Positions 17,675 through 26,386 of a stretch of DNA of 64,000 bases are shown in pieces. Where the stretch lies: assembly GCF_003054285.1 (NCBI RefSeq), contig NZ_QBKS01000001.1:2480001-2544000 (forward strand). Reading direction: 5' to 3'. This DNA comes from Litoreibacter ponti. Its GTDB lineage: Bacteria > Pseudomonadota > Alphaproteobacteria > Rhodobacterales > Rhodobacteraceae. A program made the position numbers and the translations under genes. The stretch's first letter is position 1, and each line of letters opens with the position of its first letter. A model generated the notes under the pieces. It saw nothing but the letters and a program-made list of their open reading frames with translations. It did not search any database and was not told the origin of the DNA.

Positions 17675-18388
17675 TCAGCCGTCCACCGCAGCTTTTTGGG
17701 CAGATGCCAGCTCTGCGACGCCCTTCTCGGCCAGATCCATCAAGTGACCCAGCTCATCACGGCTGAAGGTGGCACCTTCTGCCGATCCTTGAACCTCAAT
17801 CAGACCAAGGCGTCCGGTCATCACGAAATTGGCGTCTGTTCCAGCATCGCTGTCTTCCGGGTAATCGAGATCGAGCACCGGCTGACCCGCATAGATACCG
17901 CAACTGACGGCGGCCACATGATCTGTCAGGGGGTCGGTGACGATATCGCCAGCCTTCATCAATGCGTTGACCGCAAGGCGCAAAGCGACCCACCCGCCGG
18001 TGATGGACGCACAACGCGTGCCTCCATCCGCCTGGATCACGTCACAGTCGACAGTGATTTGTCGCTCACCCAGAGCGACGCGATCCACGCCGGCCCGCAA
18101 GGCGCGGCCAATCAAGCGCTGGATTTCCTGTGTGCGACCCGATTGGCCCCGTTTCGCTTCGCGGTTCATGCGTGTGTGCGTTGCGCGTGGCAGCATCCCG
18201 TATTCAGCAGTCACCCAGCCAAGGCCAGAATTGCGCAGGAATGGCGGCACGCGCTCGTCAACGGAAGCGGTGCACAGCACATGGGTGTCGCCACATTTGA
18301 TCATGCAGGACCCCTCCGCATGGCGGGTAATCCCGGTCTCGATCGTGATGGGGCGCATTTCGTCAAGCTGGCGGCCAGAGGGGCGCAT
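17675..18388 (-). CDS. rph: Ribonuclease PH
   Basis: 237 residues, the usual length. RNase PH is a phosphate-dependent 3'-5' exonuclease that trims tRNA 3' ends. The family N-terminus MRPSGRQLDEMRPITIETG and the phosphate-binding region GRTQEIQRLIGRALR and CDVIQADGGTR are clear. Divergent from hrcA across 96 bases. The gap shows no CIRCE inverted repeat. Confidence 0.96.
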   Translation of the reverse strand: MRPSGRQLDEMRPITIETGITRHAEGSCMIKCGDTHVLCTASVDERVPPFLRNSGLGWVTAEYGMLPRATHTRMNREAKRGQSGRTQEIQRLIGRALRAGVDRVALGERQITVDCDVIQADGGTRCASITGGWVALRLAVNALMKAGDIVTDPLTDHVAAVSCGIYAGQPVLDLDYPEDSDAGTDANFVMTGRLGLIEVQGSAEGATFSRDELGHLMDLAEKGVAELASAQKAAVDG

Positions 18389-18484
18389 GGCGTGTCTCCT
18401 GTTGCAACGCGGTCAGTTACCCTTGTGAACCGGGGTCTTGCAAGCCACATTACAAAGTGACCGTGCAAAGCTGACAGAGAGAAA

Positions 18485-19546
18485 ATGGATCAGGAAAACC
18501 TACTGTCTCAAATGAATGATCGCTCGCGTGAGGTCTTTCAGCAGATCGTGGAATCCTACCTTTTGACGGGTGATCCGGTTGGCTCCCGCAGTCTGACCCG
18601 CACTCTGAGCGAAAAGGTCAGTGCCGCGACTGTGCGCAACGTTATGCAGGACCTTGAATATCTCGGCCTGCTGGATAGCCCCCATGTCTCTGCCGGGCGC
18701 ATTCCAACCCAAGCGGGGTTGCGGATGTTCGTGGACGGGCTGTTAGAAGTCGGTGACGTGACGCCGGAAGATCGTGAGACACTCGAATCCACGATGGGCA
18801 GTAATGACCGCGAGGTGTCCGGCATGTTGGACAGGATCGGGTCTGCGTTGTCCGGGGTGACCCAGGGCGCGAGCCTTGTCTTGGCCCCCAAGCAAGAGGC
18901 GCCGATCAAGCATATCGAATTCGTCAGTCTTGCCGCCGACCGCGCGCTTGTCGTGCTGGTTTTCGCCGATGGTCAGGTGGAAAACCGCGTCTTCACGCCG
19001 CCCATAGGTCAGACTCCGTCGTCAATGCGGGAAGCAGCCAACTTCCTGAACTCAATCGCCGTCGGCCTGACCATTTCAGAGCTCCGCACGCGTATCACAC
19101 ACGAAATCAAAACACATCGGCAAGAGATCGACGTTCTAGCGCAAGACCTGGTGGCCGCCGGTTTCGCCGTTTGGGAAAACGAAGGTACGCAGTCCGAGCG
19201 TTTGATCGTACGCGGGCGTTCGAATCTCTTGGGCGAAACCGAGGATGTCGAGACGCTCGACCGCGTGCGTGCGTTGTTCGATGACCTGGAACGCAAGCGC
19301 GATATCGCAGAATTTCTGGAGCTGACCGACGAAGGCGAAGGTGTGCGCATTTTTATTGGCTCAGAGAACAAACTCTTCTCACTTTCGGGTTCCTCTTTGG
19401 TGGTGTCTCCCTATATGAACTCTGATCGAAAGATCATCGGCGCGGTTGGCGTGATCGGTCCGACGCGTCTGAATTACGGACGCATCGTTCCGATCGTCAA
19501 CTACACCGCGCAGATGGTCGGCAAACTGATTTCGGACGGTGGGTAG
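18485..19546 (+). CDS. hrcA: Heat-inducible transcription repressor HrcA
   Basis: 353 residues. N-terminal winged-helix (residues about 10-80, with VGSRSLTRTLSEKVSAATVRN), a GAF-like middle and the C-terminal domain ending VNYTAQMVGKLIS. HrcA represses groESL through CIRCE elements in alphaproteobacteria, with GroEL as co-factor; no CIRCE element is visible in this window, so its targets lie elsewhere. Followed by grpE after 9 bases, a usual pair. Confidence 0.95.
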   Translation: MDQENLLSQMNDRSREVFQQIVESYLLTGDPVGSRSLTRTLSEKVSAATVRNVMQDLEYLGLLDSPHVSAGRIPTQAGLRMFVDGLLEVGDVTPEDRETLESTMGSNDREVSGMLDRIGSALSGVTQGASLVLAPKQEAPIKHIEFVSLAADRALVVLVFADGQVENRVFTPPIGQTPSSMREAANFLNSIAVGLTISELRTRITHEIKTHRQEIDVLAQDLVAAGFAVWENEGTQSERLIVRGRSNLLGETEDVETLDRVRALFDDLERKRDIAEFLELTDEGEGVRIFIGSENKLFSLSGSSLVVSPYMNSDRKIIGAVGVIGPTRLNYGRIVPIVNYTAQMVGKLISDGG

Positions 19547-19555
19547 AGGTTACCA

Positions 19556-20110
19556 ATGGCTGATACGAACAAGGAAGATGATTTCCAGACAGACCATCTC
19601 GAGGCGATGGCAGAAGAGACTGTGGACATCACGGAAGGCGCCGATGACGAGATGGCCGCTCTGATCGAAGAGCGTGATCTCTTGAAGGACCGGTTACTGC
19701 GCGCCCTCGCTGATATTGAGAACACACGCAAGCGCGGCGAGCGGGATCGTCGCGAGGCCGAAAATTACGGCGGCTCCAAACTCGCCAAGGATATGCTGCC
19801 GGTCTACGACAATCTGCGCCGCGCCATCGACTCTGCCGATGAGGCGCAGCGAGAGGCAGCCAAGGCCGTCTTCGAGGGTGTTGAGCTGACCCTGCGCGAG
19901 CTGATCCACGTTTTCGGCAAGCATAAAATCGAGCCTATTGCGCCTGAAGTCGGCGAAAAATTCGATCCTCAACTGCATCAGGCGATGTTTGAGGCTCCGA
20001 TGCCCGACACCAAGGCCGGCGACATCATCCAAGTGATGTCTGAAGGCTTCCTGCTGCATGATCGCCTGCTGCGGCCTGCTCAGGTTGGGGTGTCCTCAAC
20101 TCCCAGTTAA
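19556..20110 (+). CDS. grpE: Nucleotide exchange factor GrpE
   Basis: 184 residues. GrpE releases ADP from DnaK. Acidic unstructured N-terminus (1-35), long dimer helix (EERDLLKDRLLRALADIENT), then the beta domain including IEPIAPEVGEKFDPQLHQAM, a strong family signature. Co-transcribed with hrcA. The 3' end overlaps convergent mutS by 15 bases. Confidence 0.95.
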   Translation: MADTNKEDDFQTDHLEAMAEETVDITEGADDEMAALIEERDLLKDRLLRALADIENTRKRGERDRREAENYGGSKLAKDMLPVYDNLRRAIDSADEAQREAAKAVFEGVELTLRELIHVFGKHKIEPIAPEVGEKFDPQLHQAMFEAPMPDTKAGDIIQVMSEGFLLHDRLLRPAQVGVSSTPS

Positions 20111-22741
20111 GTCCTTTAGCTCGTAGAGTAACTGTAGTGCATCCCTCGGCGTTAACTCGTCGGGGGATATGTCTTTCAAACGCTCCTCAACGGTTGAATT
20201 TTTTGCGGGTGCGGCGGGCGGGGGCGCGGCAGAGAATAGCGGCAGATCGTCGATCAGTGCCTTTTGACGGGTGCCCCCTTCCCTTTCCCCGGCCTCAAGT
20301 TGTTCCAACACCAGCCGAGCGCGATCAATCACCGACGCCGGCAGGCCTGCGAGTTTTGCGACTTGGACGCCGTAGGACCGATCCGCCGCGCCACGCCGCA
20401 CCTCGTGCAGGAAGATCACATCGCCGTCCCACTCCTTGACGGCGACGGTCGCATTCTCGACGCCGTCCAGTTTTCCGGCCAGCGCGGTCAGCTCGTGGTA
20501 ATGCGTCGCAAACAGGGCGCGGCAGGTATTTGTCGCATGCAGATGCTCAAGGGTTGCCCAAGCGATCGACAAGCCATCGTAGGTGGCAGTCCCGCGGCCG
20601 ATCTCGTCCAAAATGACCAGAGCGCGCTCATCCGCTTGGTTCAGAATGGCCGCAGTTTCGACCATCTCGACCATGAAGGTCGAGCGGCCCCGGGCCAGAT
20701 CATCAGATGCCCCTACGCGACTGAAAAGCTGCGAAATCAGTCCGATATGCGCCTCGCTTGCAGGCACAAAAGACCCTAATTGGGCCAAAAGCGCGATTAT
20801 CGCGTTCTGGCGAAGGAAGGTCGATTTACCAGCCATGTTCGGCCCGGTGAGAAGCCAGACGCTTGCGGCGGCCTCTTTTGCGCTCAGATCGCAGCTGTTT
20901 GCGACGAAAGACGACCCCTGGTCTCGCAAGGCCTTTTCGACGACCGGGTGCCGTCCATCCTTGATGTCGAACGCGCGGCTCTCGTCGATCTTCGGACGCA
21001 CCCAATCGTCCGAAACCGCTAAGTCGGCGAGCCCCGCAAAGACATCCAGTTCAGCCAAAGCGGCGGCGGCGGCGAATAGTTCTGCGCTGCGTTCGAGAAC
21101 CTGCGCTTTGATATCAGCGAAGATTCGAAGCTCGATTTCGGTCGCCCGCCCGCCTGCGTTCAGGATTTTGGTCTCCATCTCTGACAGCTCGACCGTCGTG
21201 AATCGGATCGCATTGGCGGTCGTCTGTCGATGGATGAAGTGATCCGAAAGAGGTGCGGCCAGCATCTTTTCCGCGTGGGAGGCCGTAGTCTCGATGAAGT
21301 AACCCAACACGTTGTTGTGCTTGATCTTCAGCGAATTGATTTCGGTCTGCGCGGCATATTTCGCCTGAAGCTCCGCAATCACCTTTCGACCGTCGTCACG
21401 CAGTCGCCGCATCTCGTCGAGTTCGGCATCATAGCCCGGGGCAACAAACCCGCCATCCCGCGCTAAGAGTGGAGGTTCTGCGACCAGCGTATTTTCCAGC
21501 AGCTCAAGCGTGACGTCATGCCCGCTCATCGCGGTGGCGGCGTTCGCAATAGCTTCGGGCGTAGAGTCGGAAGATAGTGTTTCGTGCAATGTTAGACACT
21601 GTTCAATCCCCGATCGCAGCGCCACAAGGTCTCGTGGTCCGCCGCGATCCAACGCGAGACGGGACAGCGCGCGATCCATATCCGGGACTCTGCGCAGGGC
21701 GTCCCTAAGGCCTTCGCGAAGCGTGCCTTTCTCCACAAGACACGCGACGGCATCAAGGCGTCGCGTCAACTCAGAAAGCTCTGTCGAAGGGCTGCCAAGT
21801 TTTTGTCCCAGAAGCCGCGCACCGCCAGCTGTCAGCGTCCGATCAATGGTCGCCAGCAAGGAGCCCTTTCGCGTCCCGCTCAGTGTTTCCGTCAGCTCCA
21901 GATTTCGCCGGGTCGCCGCGTCTATTTGCACAACGCGGCTGGCCTTTTCACGCACCGGGGGCCGTACCAGCGGCAGCCGGCCCTTCTGAGTGATATCGAG
22001 ATACTCGATCAGGGCGCCAAGCGCAGCGATCTCTGATCGCCCGAACGTGCCGAATGCATCCAGCGTGTTGACGGAAAAGAGACTAAACAGACGCTTTTCG
22101 CCGCTTGCGCTGTCAAAACTGCCCTTCGCCATCGGCGTGATGGCGGAGCCGCTTTCTTCAACTAACTCGCCCAGATCATCGAATATACTTTCGGACACCA
22201 GGACTTCGCTCGGCGCGAGACGAGACAGCTCGGGCGACAGCCGAACACGCGGACAGGGCGACACCCGCAGCTCTCCGGTCGAGATGTCGATCCAGGCCAG
22301 GGCTCCGTCGCCGCGGATATCTGCATAAGCTGCGAGAAAATTGTTGCGGCGCGGCTCCAGCAGCGAGTCTTCGGTCAAAGTGCCCGGGGTCACCAACCGC
22401 ACAACATCTCGCTTCACCACGGATTTGGAGCCGCGCTTTTTCGCCTCTGTCGGGCTTTCCAGCTGTTCGCCAACCGCAACGCGGAACCCCTTGCGGATGA
22501 GTGTCAGAAGATAGTTTTCGGCTGAATGTACCGGGACGCCGCACATGGGAATGTCTTCGCCCAGATGCTTGCCGCGTTTAGTGAGTGCGATATCCAGTGC
22601 CTCTGCCGCGGCCACGGCATCGTCGAAGAACAGCTCGTAAAAGTCGCCCATCCGGTAGAACAGCAACGCGTCCGGATACTGGGCTTTGATCTCCAGAAAT
22701 TGCGCCATCATCGGCGTGACGGATGCATTCGCGACGTTCAA
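20096..22741 (-). CDS. mutS: DNA mismatch repair protein MutS
   Basis: 881 residues. MutS recognises mismatches and small loops and starts repair with MutL. Visible: mismatch-binding F-x-E motif in YRMGDFYELF (near residue 30), connector and lever domains, then the ATPase with Walker A GPNMAGKST near residue 640, and LDEIGRGTATYDG. The start is a TTG at 22741 preceded by a GGGGGG ribosome site; the only in-frame ATG nearby (residue 11) would remove the usual tail before TPMM. Stands alone, divergent from maeB. Confidence 0.95.
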   Translation of the reverse strand: MNVANASVTPMMAQFLEIKAQYPDALLFYRMGDFYELFFDDAVAAAEALDIALTKRGKHLGEDIPMCGVPVHSAENYLLTLIRKGFRVAVGEQLESPTEAKKRGSKSVVKRDVVRLVTPGTLTEDSLLEPRRNNFLAAYADIRGDGALAWIDISTGELRVSPCPRVRLSPELSRLAPSEVLVSESIFDDLGELVEESGSAITPMAKGSFDSASGEKRLFSLFSVNTLDAFGTFGRSEIAALGALIEYLDITQKGRLPLVRPPVREKASRVVQIDAATRRNLELTETLSGTRKGSLLATIDRTLTAGGARLLGQKLGSPSTELSELTRRLDAVACLVEKGTLREGLRDALRRVPDMDRALSRLALDRGGPRDLVALRSGIEQCLTLHETLSSDSTPEAIANAATAMSGHDVTLELLENTLVAEPPLLARDGGFVAPGYDAELDEMRRLRDDGRKVIAELQAKYAAQTEINSLKIKHNNVLGYFIETTASHAEKMLAAPLSDHFIHRQTTANAIRFTTVELSEMETKILNAGGRATEIELRIFADIKAQVLERSAELFAAAAALAELDVFAGLADLAVSDDWVRPKIDESRAFDIKDGRHPVVEKALRDQGSSFVANSCDLSAKEAAASVWLLTGPNMAGKSTFLRQNAIIALLAQLGSFVPASEAHIGLISQLFSRVGASDDLARGRSTFMVEMVETAAILNQADERALVILDEIGRGTATYDGLSIAWATLEHLHATNTCRALFATHYHELTALAGKLDGVENATVAVKEWDGDVIFLHEVRRGAADRSYGVQVAKLAGLPASVIDRARLVLEQLEAGEREGGTRQKALIDDLPLFSAAPPPAAPAKNSTVEERLKDISPDELTPRDALQLLYELKDLTGS

Positions 22742-22871
22742 AGTTTCACCCCCCGGTGGATTGCCGCGATTCTACTGGTCCACCGCCGGAGGCGAAAGCG
22801 AAAACCCGTCCTTGTTGTCCGTATCGCGAAGCCTCGCTATCAATAGCGACGCACCCAAGGAAAGACCCCTC

Positions 22872-25130
22872 ATGTCTAAGAAAACCCGCGTCACCGATGA
22901 AGAGGCGCTGAGCTACCACCTCGAGCCGACACCAGGAAAGCTGGAGATCATCGCCTCAACCCCGATGGCGACCCAACGCGACCTGAGCCTTGCCTATTCG
23001 CCCGGCGTCGCCGTCCCGGTGGAAGCAATCGCAGCCAACCCGGAGACCGCATATGATTACACCACCAAGGGCAACATGGTGGCAGTGATCTCCAACGGGT
23101 CGGCAATTCTGGGGCTCGGAAATCTGGGGGCGTTGGCATCCAAGCCCGTGATGGAGGGCAAATCCGTCCTCTTCAAACGCTTCGCGGATGTGAACTCGAT
23201 CGACCTAGAGCTTGATACCGAAGATGCGGATGCGTTCGTGAACGCCGTGCGCCTGATGGGTCCGTCTTTCGGCGGCATAAATCTGGAAGACATCAAGGCG
23301 CCGGAATGCTTCATGATCGAGCAGCGCCTGCGTGAAGAGATGGATATCCCCGTCTTCCACGACGACCAGCACGGAACTGCGGTGATCTGCGCCGCCGGTC
23401 TGCTGAATGCGTTGCACCTGACCGGCAAGAAAATCGAAGATTGCAAGATCGTGCTGAACGGTGCTGGGGCAGCGGGGATTGCCTGCGTCGAACTGATCAA
23501 GGCGATGGGGGCAAAGCACAACAATTGCATCGCGTGCGACACAAAGGGCGTGATTTACCAAGGGCGTACCGAGGGGATGAACCAGTGGAAGTCGGCCCAT
23601 GCGGCGAAGACCACGGACCGGACGTTGGAAGACGCGATGCGTGGGGCTGATGTGTTCCTCGGTGTGTCGGCCAAGGGGGCGGTAACTCAGGACATGGTGA
23701 AATCCATGGCGGACAATCCGGTGATCTTCGCTATGGCCAACCCGGACCCCGAAATCACGCCAGAGGATGCGCATGATGTGCGCCCGGATGCGATCGTGGC
23801 GACGGGTCGTTCTGATTACCCCAATCAAATCAACAACGTGCTGTGTTTCCCCTACCTGTTCCGCGGTGCCTTGGATATCCGCGCCCGTACCATCAATGAC
23901 GCCATGAAAATCGCCTGCGCCGAGGCCTTGGCGAAGCTTGCGCGTGAAGACGTGCCCGACGAAGTTGCGATGGCCTATGGGCGCAAACTGACCTTTGGCC
24001 GCGACTACATCATTCCGACGCCCTTCGATCCCCGACTGATCCATACGATTCCGCCTGCCGTTGCGAAAGCGGGTATCGACACTGCCGTGTCCCGCAAGCC
24101 AATCGTCGATTTCGATGGCTATGTGGCGACGTTGAAAGCGCGTCTCGATCCGACGGCTTCCATGCTGCAGGGCCTGCACAACCGAGCGCGATCCCGCAAC
24201 GCACGCATGATTTTCGCCGAAGGAGACGACATTCGCGTGCTGCGCGCAGCCGTCTCTTATCAGCGTTCCGGTTTTGGGCAATCGCTGGTCGTCGGTCGCG
24301 AAGACGATGTGAAAGAAAAGCTGGCTGGCGCTGGGTTAGAGGATGCGTTTCGCGAGTTGACCATCGTAAATGCCCGGAATTCCGAGCATCTCGATGAGTA
24401 CAAATCCTTTCTCTACGAGCGCCTGCAGCGCAGGGGCTACGACGCGCAGGACGTGCACCGCCTCGCCGCGCGGGACCGGCACGTTTTTTCGGCTCTGATG
24501 CTGGCCAAGGGGCATGGCGATGGCTTGATCACTGGCGCGACGCGGAAATCTGCGCATGTTCTGGGATTGCTCAACCATGCCTTGGACGTCTCGGTCGAGG
24601 ATGGTGCGGTTGGCGTCACGGCCCTATTGCGCAATGGCCGTATTGTCTTGATTGCAGATACGCTGGTTCACGAATGGCCCGATGAGACCGATCTTGCCAA
24701 CATCGCCGAGCGCGGTGCTGCAACTGCGCGCTCTCTTGGTCTAGAGCCTCGGGTCGCATTCGTCAGCTTTTCGACCTTTGGCTATCCGGTCAGCGAACGT
24801 GCAGAAAAGATGCATATCGCGCCAAAGGTGCTCGACGCGCGCGGCGTGGATTTTGAATATGATGGCGAGATGAACGTGGATGTAGCCATGAACCCGGATG
24901 TGATGGCGCAATACCCGTTCTGCCGTCTGTCGGGCCCGGCGAACGTCTTGGTGGTGCCCGCACGCCATTCGGCGTCCATCTCGGTTAAGCTGATGCAGGA
25001 GATGGGCGGCGCGACGGTTATCGGTCCGATCCTGAGCGGCGTGGATCAGCCCGTTCAGATCTGCTCAACCACGTCCACTGCAAATGACATCTTGAATATG
25101 GCCGTTATGGCCGCCTGCAAGGTTGGATAA
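22872..25130 (+). CDS. maeB: NADP-dependent malic enzyme with C-terminal phosphotransacetylase domain
   Basis: 752 residues. The N-terminal about 430 residues form the malic enzyme (YSPGVAVPVEAI, DDQHGTAVI, LNGAGAAGIACVELI for NADP), which decarboxylates malate to pyruvate. The C-terminal about 320 residues are phosphotransacetylase-like and are regulatory, not catalytic, in characterised relatives. The open frame runs 62 codons further upstream into the mutS region; ATG 22872 gives the family N-terminus MSKKTRVTDEEALSYH. Converges on dnaJ with a shared hairpin between them. Confidence 0.95.
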   Translation: MSKKTRVTDEEALSYHLEPTPGKLEIIASTPMATQRDLSLAYSPGVAVPVEAIAANPETAYDYTTKGNMVAVISNGSAILGLGNLGALASKPVMEGKSVLFKRFADVNSIDLELDTEDADAFVNAVRLMGPSFGGINLEDIKAPECFMIEQRLREEMDIPVFHDDQHGTAVICAAGLLNALHLTGKKIEDCKIVLNGAGAAGIACVELIKAMGAKHNNCIACDTKGVIYQGRTEGMNQWKSAHAAKTTDRTLEDAMRGADVFLGVSAKGAVTQDMVKSMADNPVIFAMANPDPEITPEDAHDVRPDAIVATGRSDYPNQINNVLCFPYLFRGALDIRARTINDAMKIACAEALAKLAREDVPDEVAMAYGRKLTFGRDYIIPTPFDPRLIHTIPPAVAKAGIDTAVSRKPIVDFDGYVATLKARLDPTASMLQGLHNRARSRNARMIFAEGDDIRVLRAAVSYQRSGFGQSLVVGREDDVKEKLAGAGLEDAFRELTIVNARNSEHLDEYKSFLYERLQRRGYDAQDVHRLAARDRHVFSALMLAKGHGDGLITGATRKSAHVLGLLNHALDVSVEDGAVGVTALLRNGRIVLIADTLVHEWPDETDLANIAERGAATARSLGLEPRVAFVSFSTFGYPVSERAEKMHIAPKVLDARGVDFEYDGEMNVDVAMNPDVMAQYPFCRLSGPANVLVVPARHSASISVKLMQEMGGATVIGPILSGVDQPVQICSTTSTANDILNMAVMAACKVG

Positions 25131-25153
25131 AAAAGCGCCCCGAGTTGGGGCGC
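25129..25153 (-). terminator. Intrinsic terminator of dnaJ (possibly bidirectional)
   Basis: Perfect 7-bp GC stem 25135-25141 with 25147-25153, loop GAGTT. On the minus strand it is followed by six T (plus-strand A-run 25129-25134), five bases after the dnaJ stop. On the plus strand the following tract is only CTTT, so it is a weak terminator for maeB. Confidence 0.8.
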
Positions 25154-25158
25154 CTTTG

Positions 25159-26298
25159 TCAGCCTTTCATATCTTCCCAGAAGGATTTCACCTTCGAGAA
25201 GAACTTGGACAGCTGCGGGTTGTTCTCTTCGCTGAGCTTTTCGAACTCGCGCAGCAACTCCTTCTGTTTGGATGTCAGGTTAACGGGAGTTTCCACGGCC
25301 AACTCGATGAACATATCGCCGGTCCCTGCCCCGCGCAGCGCGGGCATTCCCTTGGCACGCAGTCGCATCTGACGGCCCGACTGGCTGCCTTCAGGAACCT
25401 TCACCCGGGAACGGCCGCCATCAATAGTCGGCACTTCAACATCGCCACCGATGGCAGCGGTCGTCATGGAGACGGGCACCCTGCAAAACAGATCAATGCC
25501 TTCGCGCTGGAACAACGCGTGTTCCGTCACCTCGATGAAGATATAAAGATCGCCCGCAGGCCCACCGCGAAGCCCCGCCTCGCCCTCGCCTGACAGGCGG
25601 ATGCGGGTGCCGGTCTCAACGCCCGCGGGGATGTTAACGCTGAGCGAGCGGTCTTTTTCTTCCCGCCCCGATCCACCACATGTGCGACACGGGTTTTTGA
25701 TGATTTGACCGATGCCCGAACAGGTTGGGCACGTACGCTCGACCGTAAAGAAGCCCTGCTGCGCGCGAACTTTGCCCATGCCGGAACAGGTCGGACAGGT
25801 CTGCGGCTCTGCCCCACCTTCGGCACCGCTGCCCTCGCAGCTCGAGCACGAAATTGAAGTCGGCACGGTGATTGTTTTCTGCAGCCCCGCGTAGGCCTCT
25901 TCCAAAGATATCCGCAGGTTGTAGCGCAGGTCGGAGCCGCGAGACGCACGTCTTCCGCCGCCGCGCTGGCCGCCGCCACCCATAAAATCACCGAACAGAT
26001 CTTCGAACACATCCGAGAACGCGGACGAGAAGTCGCCGCCACCGGGCCGTTGTCCGCCGCCGCCCATGCCGCCCTCAAAGGCTGCGTGACCGTAGCGATC
26101 GTAAGCCGCCTTCTTGTCGGCGTCTTTCAGCACTTCGTAGGCTTCGTTCGCTTCTTTGAATTGAGCTTCTGCGTTCGGATTGTCCGAATTGCGGTCTGGG
26201 TGGAGTTCTTTTGCCTTCTTGCGATAGGCCTTTTTGATCTCGTCTGCCGAGGCGCCTTTGGCAACACCCAAAGTCTCGTAATAGTCCCGTTTTGCCAT
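25159..26298 (-). CDS. dnaJ: Chaperone protein DnaJ
   Basis: 379 residues. J domain at residues 3-70 with the HPD motif (KELHPDRN), a Gly-rich linker, a zinc-binding region with four CxxCxGxG-type repeats (CEGSGAEGG, CPTCSGMG, CPTCSGIG, CRTCGGSG), and C-terminal substrate-binding domains. DnaJ stimulates the ATPase of DnaK and delivers substrates. Downstream of dnaK, 88 bases apart, with a strong hairpin between them. Confidence 0.97.
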   Translation of the reverse strand: MAKRDYYETLGVAKGASADEIKKAYRKKAKELHPDRNSDNPNAEAQFKEANEAYEVLKDADKKAAYDRYGHAAFEGGMGGGGQRPGGGDFSSAFSDVFEDLFGDFMGGGGQRGGGRRASRGSDLRYNLRISLEEAYAGLQKTITVPTSISCSSCEGSGAEGGAEPQTCPTCSGMGKVRAQQGFFTVERTCPTCSGIGQIIKNPCRTCGGSGREEKDRSLSVNIPAGVETGTRIRLSGEGEAGLRGGPAGDLYIFIEVTEHALFQREGIDLFCRVPVSMTTAAIGGDVEVPTIDGGRSRVKVPEGSQSGRQMRLRAKGMPALRGAGTGDMFIELAVETPVNLTSKQKELLREFEKLSEENNPQLSKFFSKVKSFWEDMKG

Positions 26299-26336
26299 GG
26301 ATCAGCCTTCCCAAGCTTGAACCCCTGAAACGCATA

Positions 26337-26361
26337 GACCGGCCCGGGTTGCGGGCCGGTC
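26337..26361 (-). terminator. Strong hairpin between dnaK and dnaJ
   Basis: Perfect 10-bp inverted repeat GACCGGCCCG (26337-26346) with CGGGCCGGTC (26352-26361), loop of five. No T-run follows on the minus strand, so it may only attenuate dnaJ expression or protect the dnaK transcript end. Confidence 0.6.
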
Positions 26362-26386
26362 TGATTGGGTTCAGGTGCTGCGCACT

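Noticed and set aside
18389..18484. CIRCE element before hrcA
   Set aside because: No TTAGCACTC-N9-GAGTGCTAA or close form is present.
22686..22871. 62-codon N-terminal extension of the malic enzyme
   Set aside because: Lies within and upstream of mutS and lacks family similarity; ATG 22872 gives the normal start.
23205..24281. 358-codon minus-strand open frame opposite maeB
   Set aside because: Shadow of the malic enzyme; no recognisable domain.
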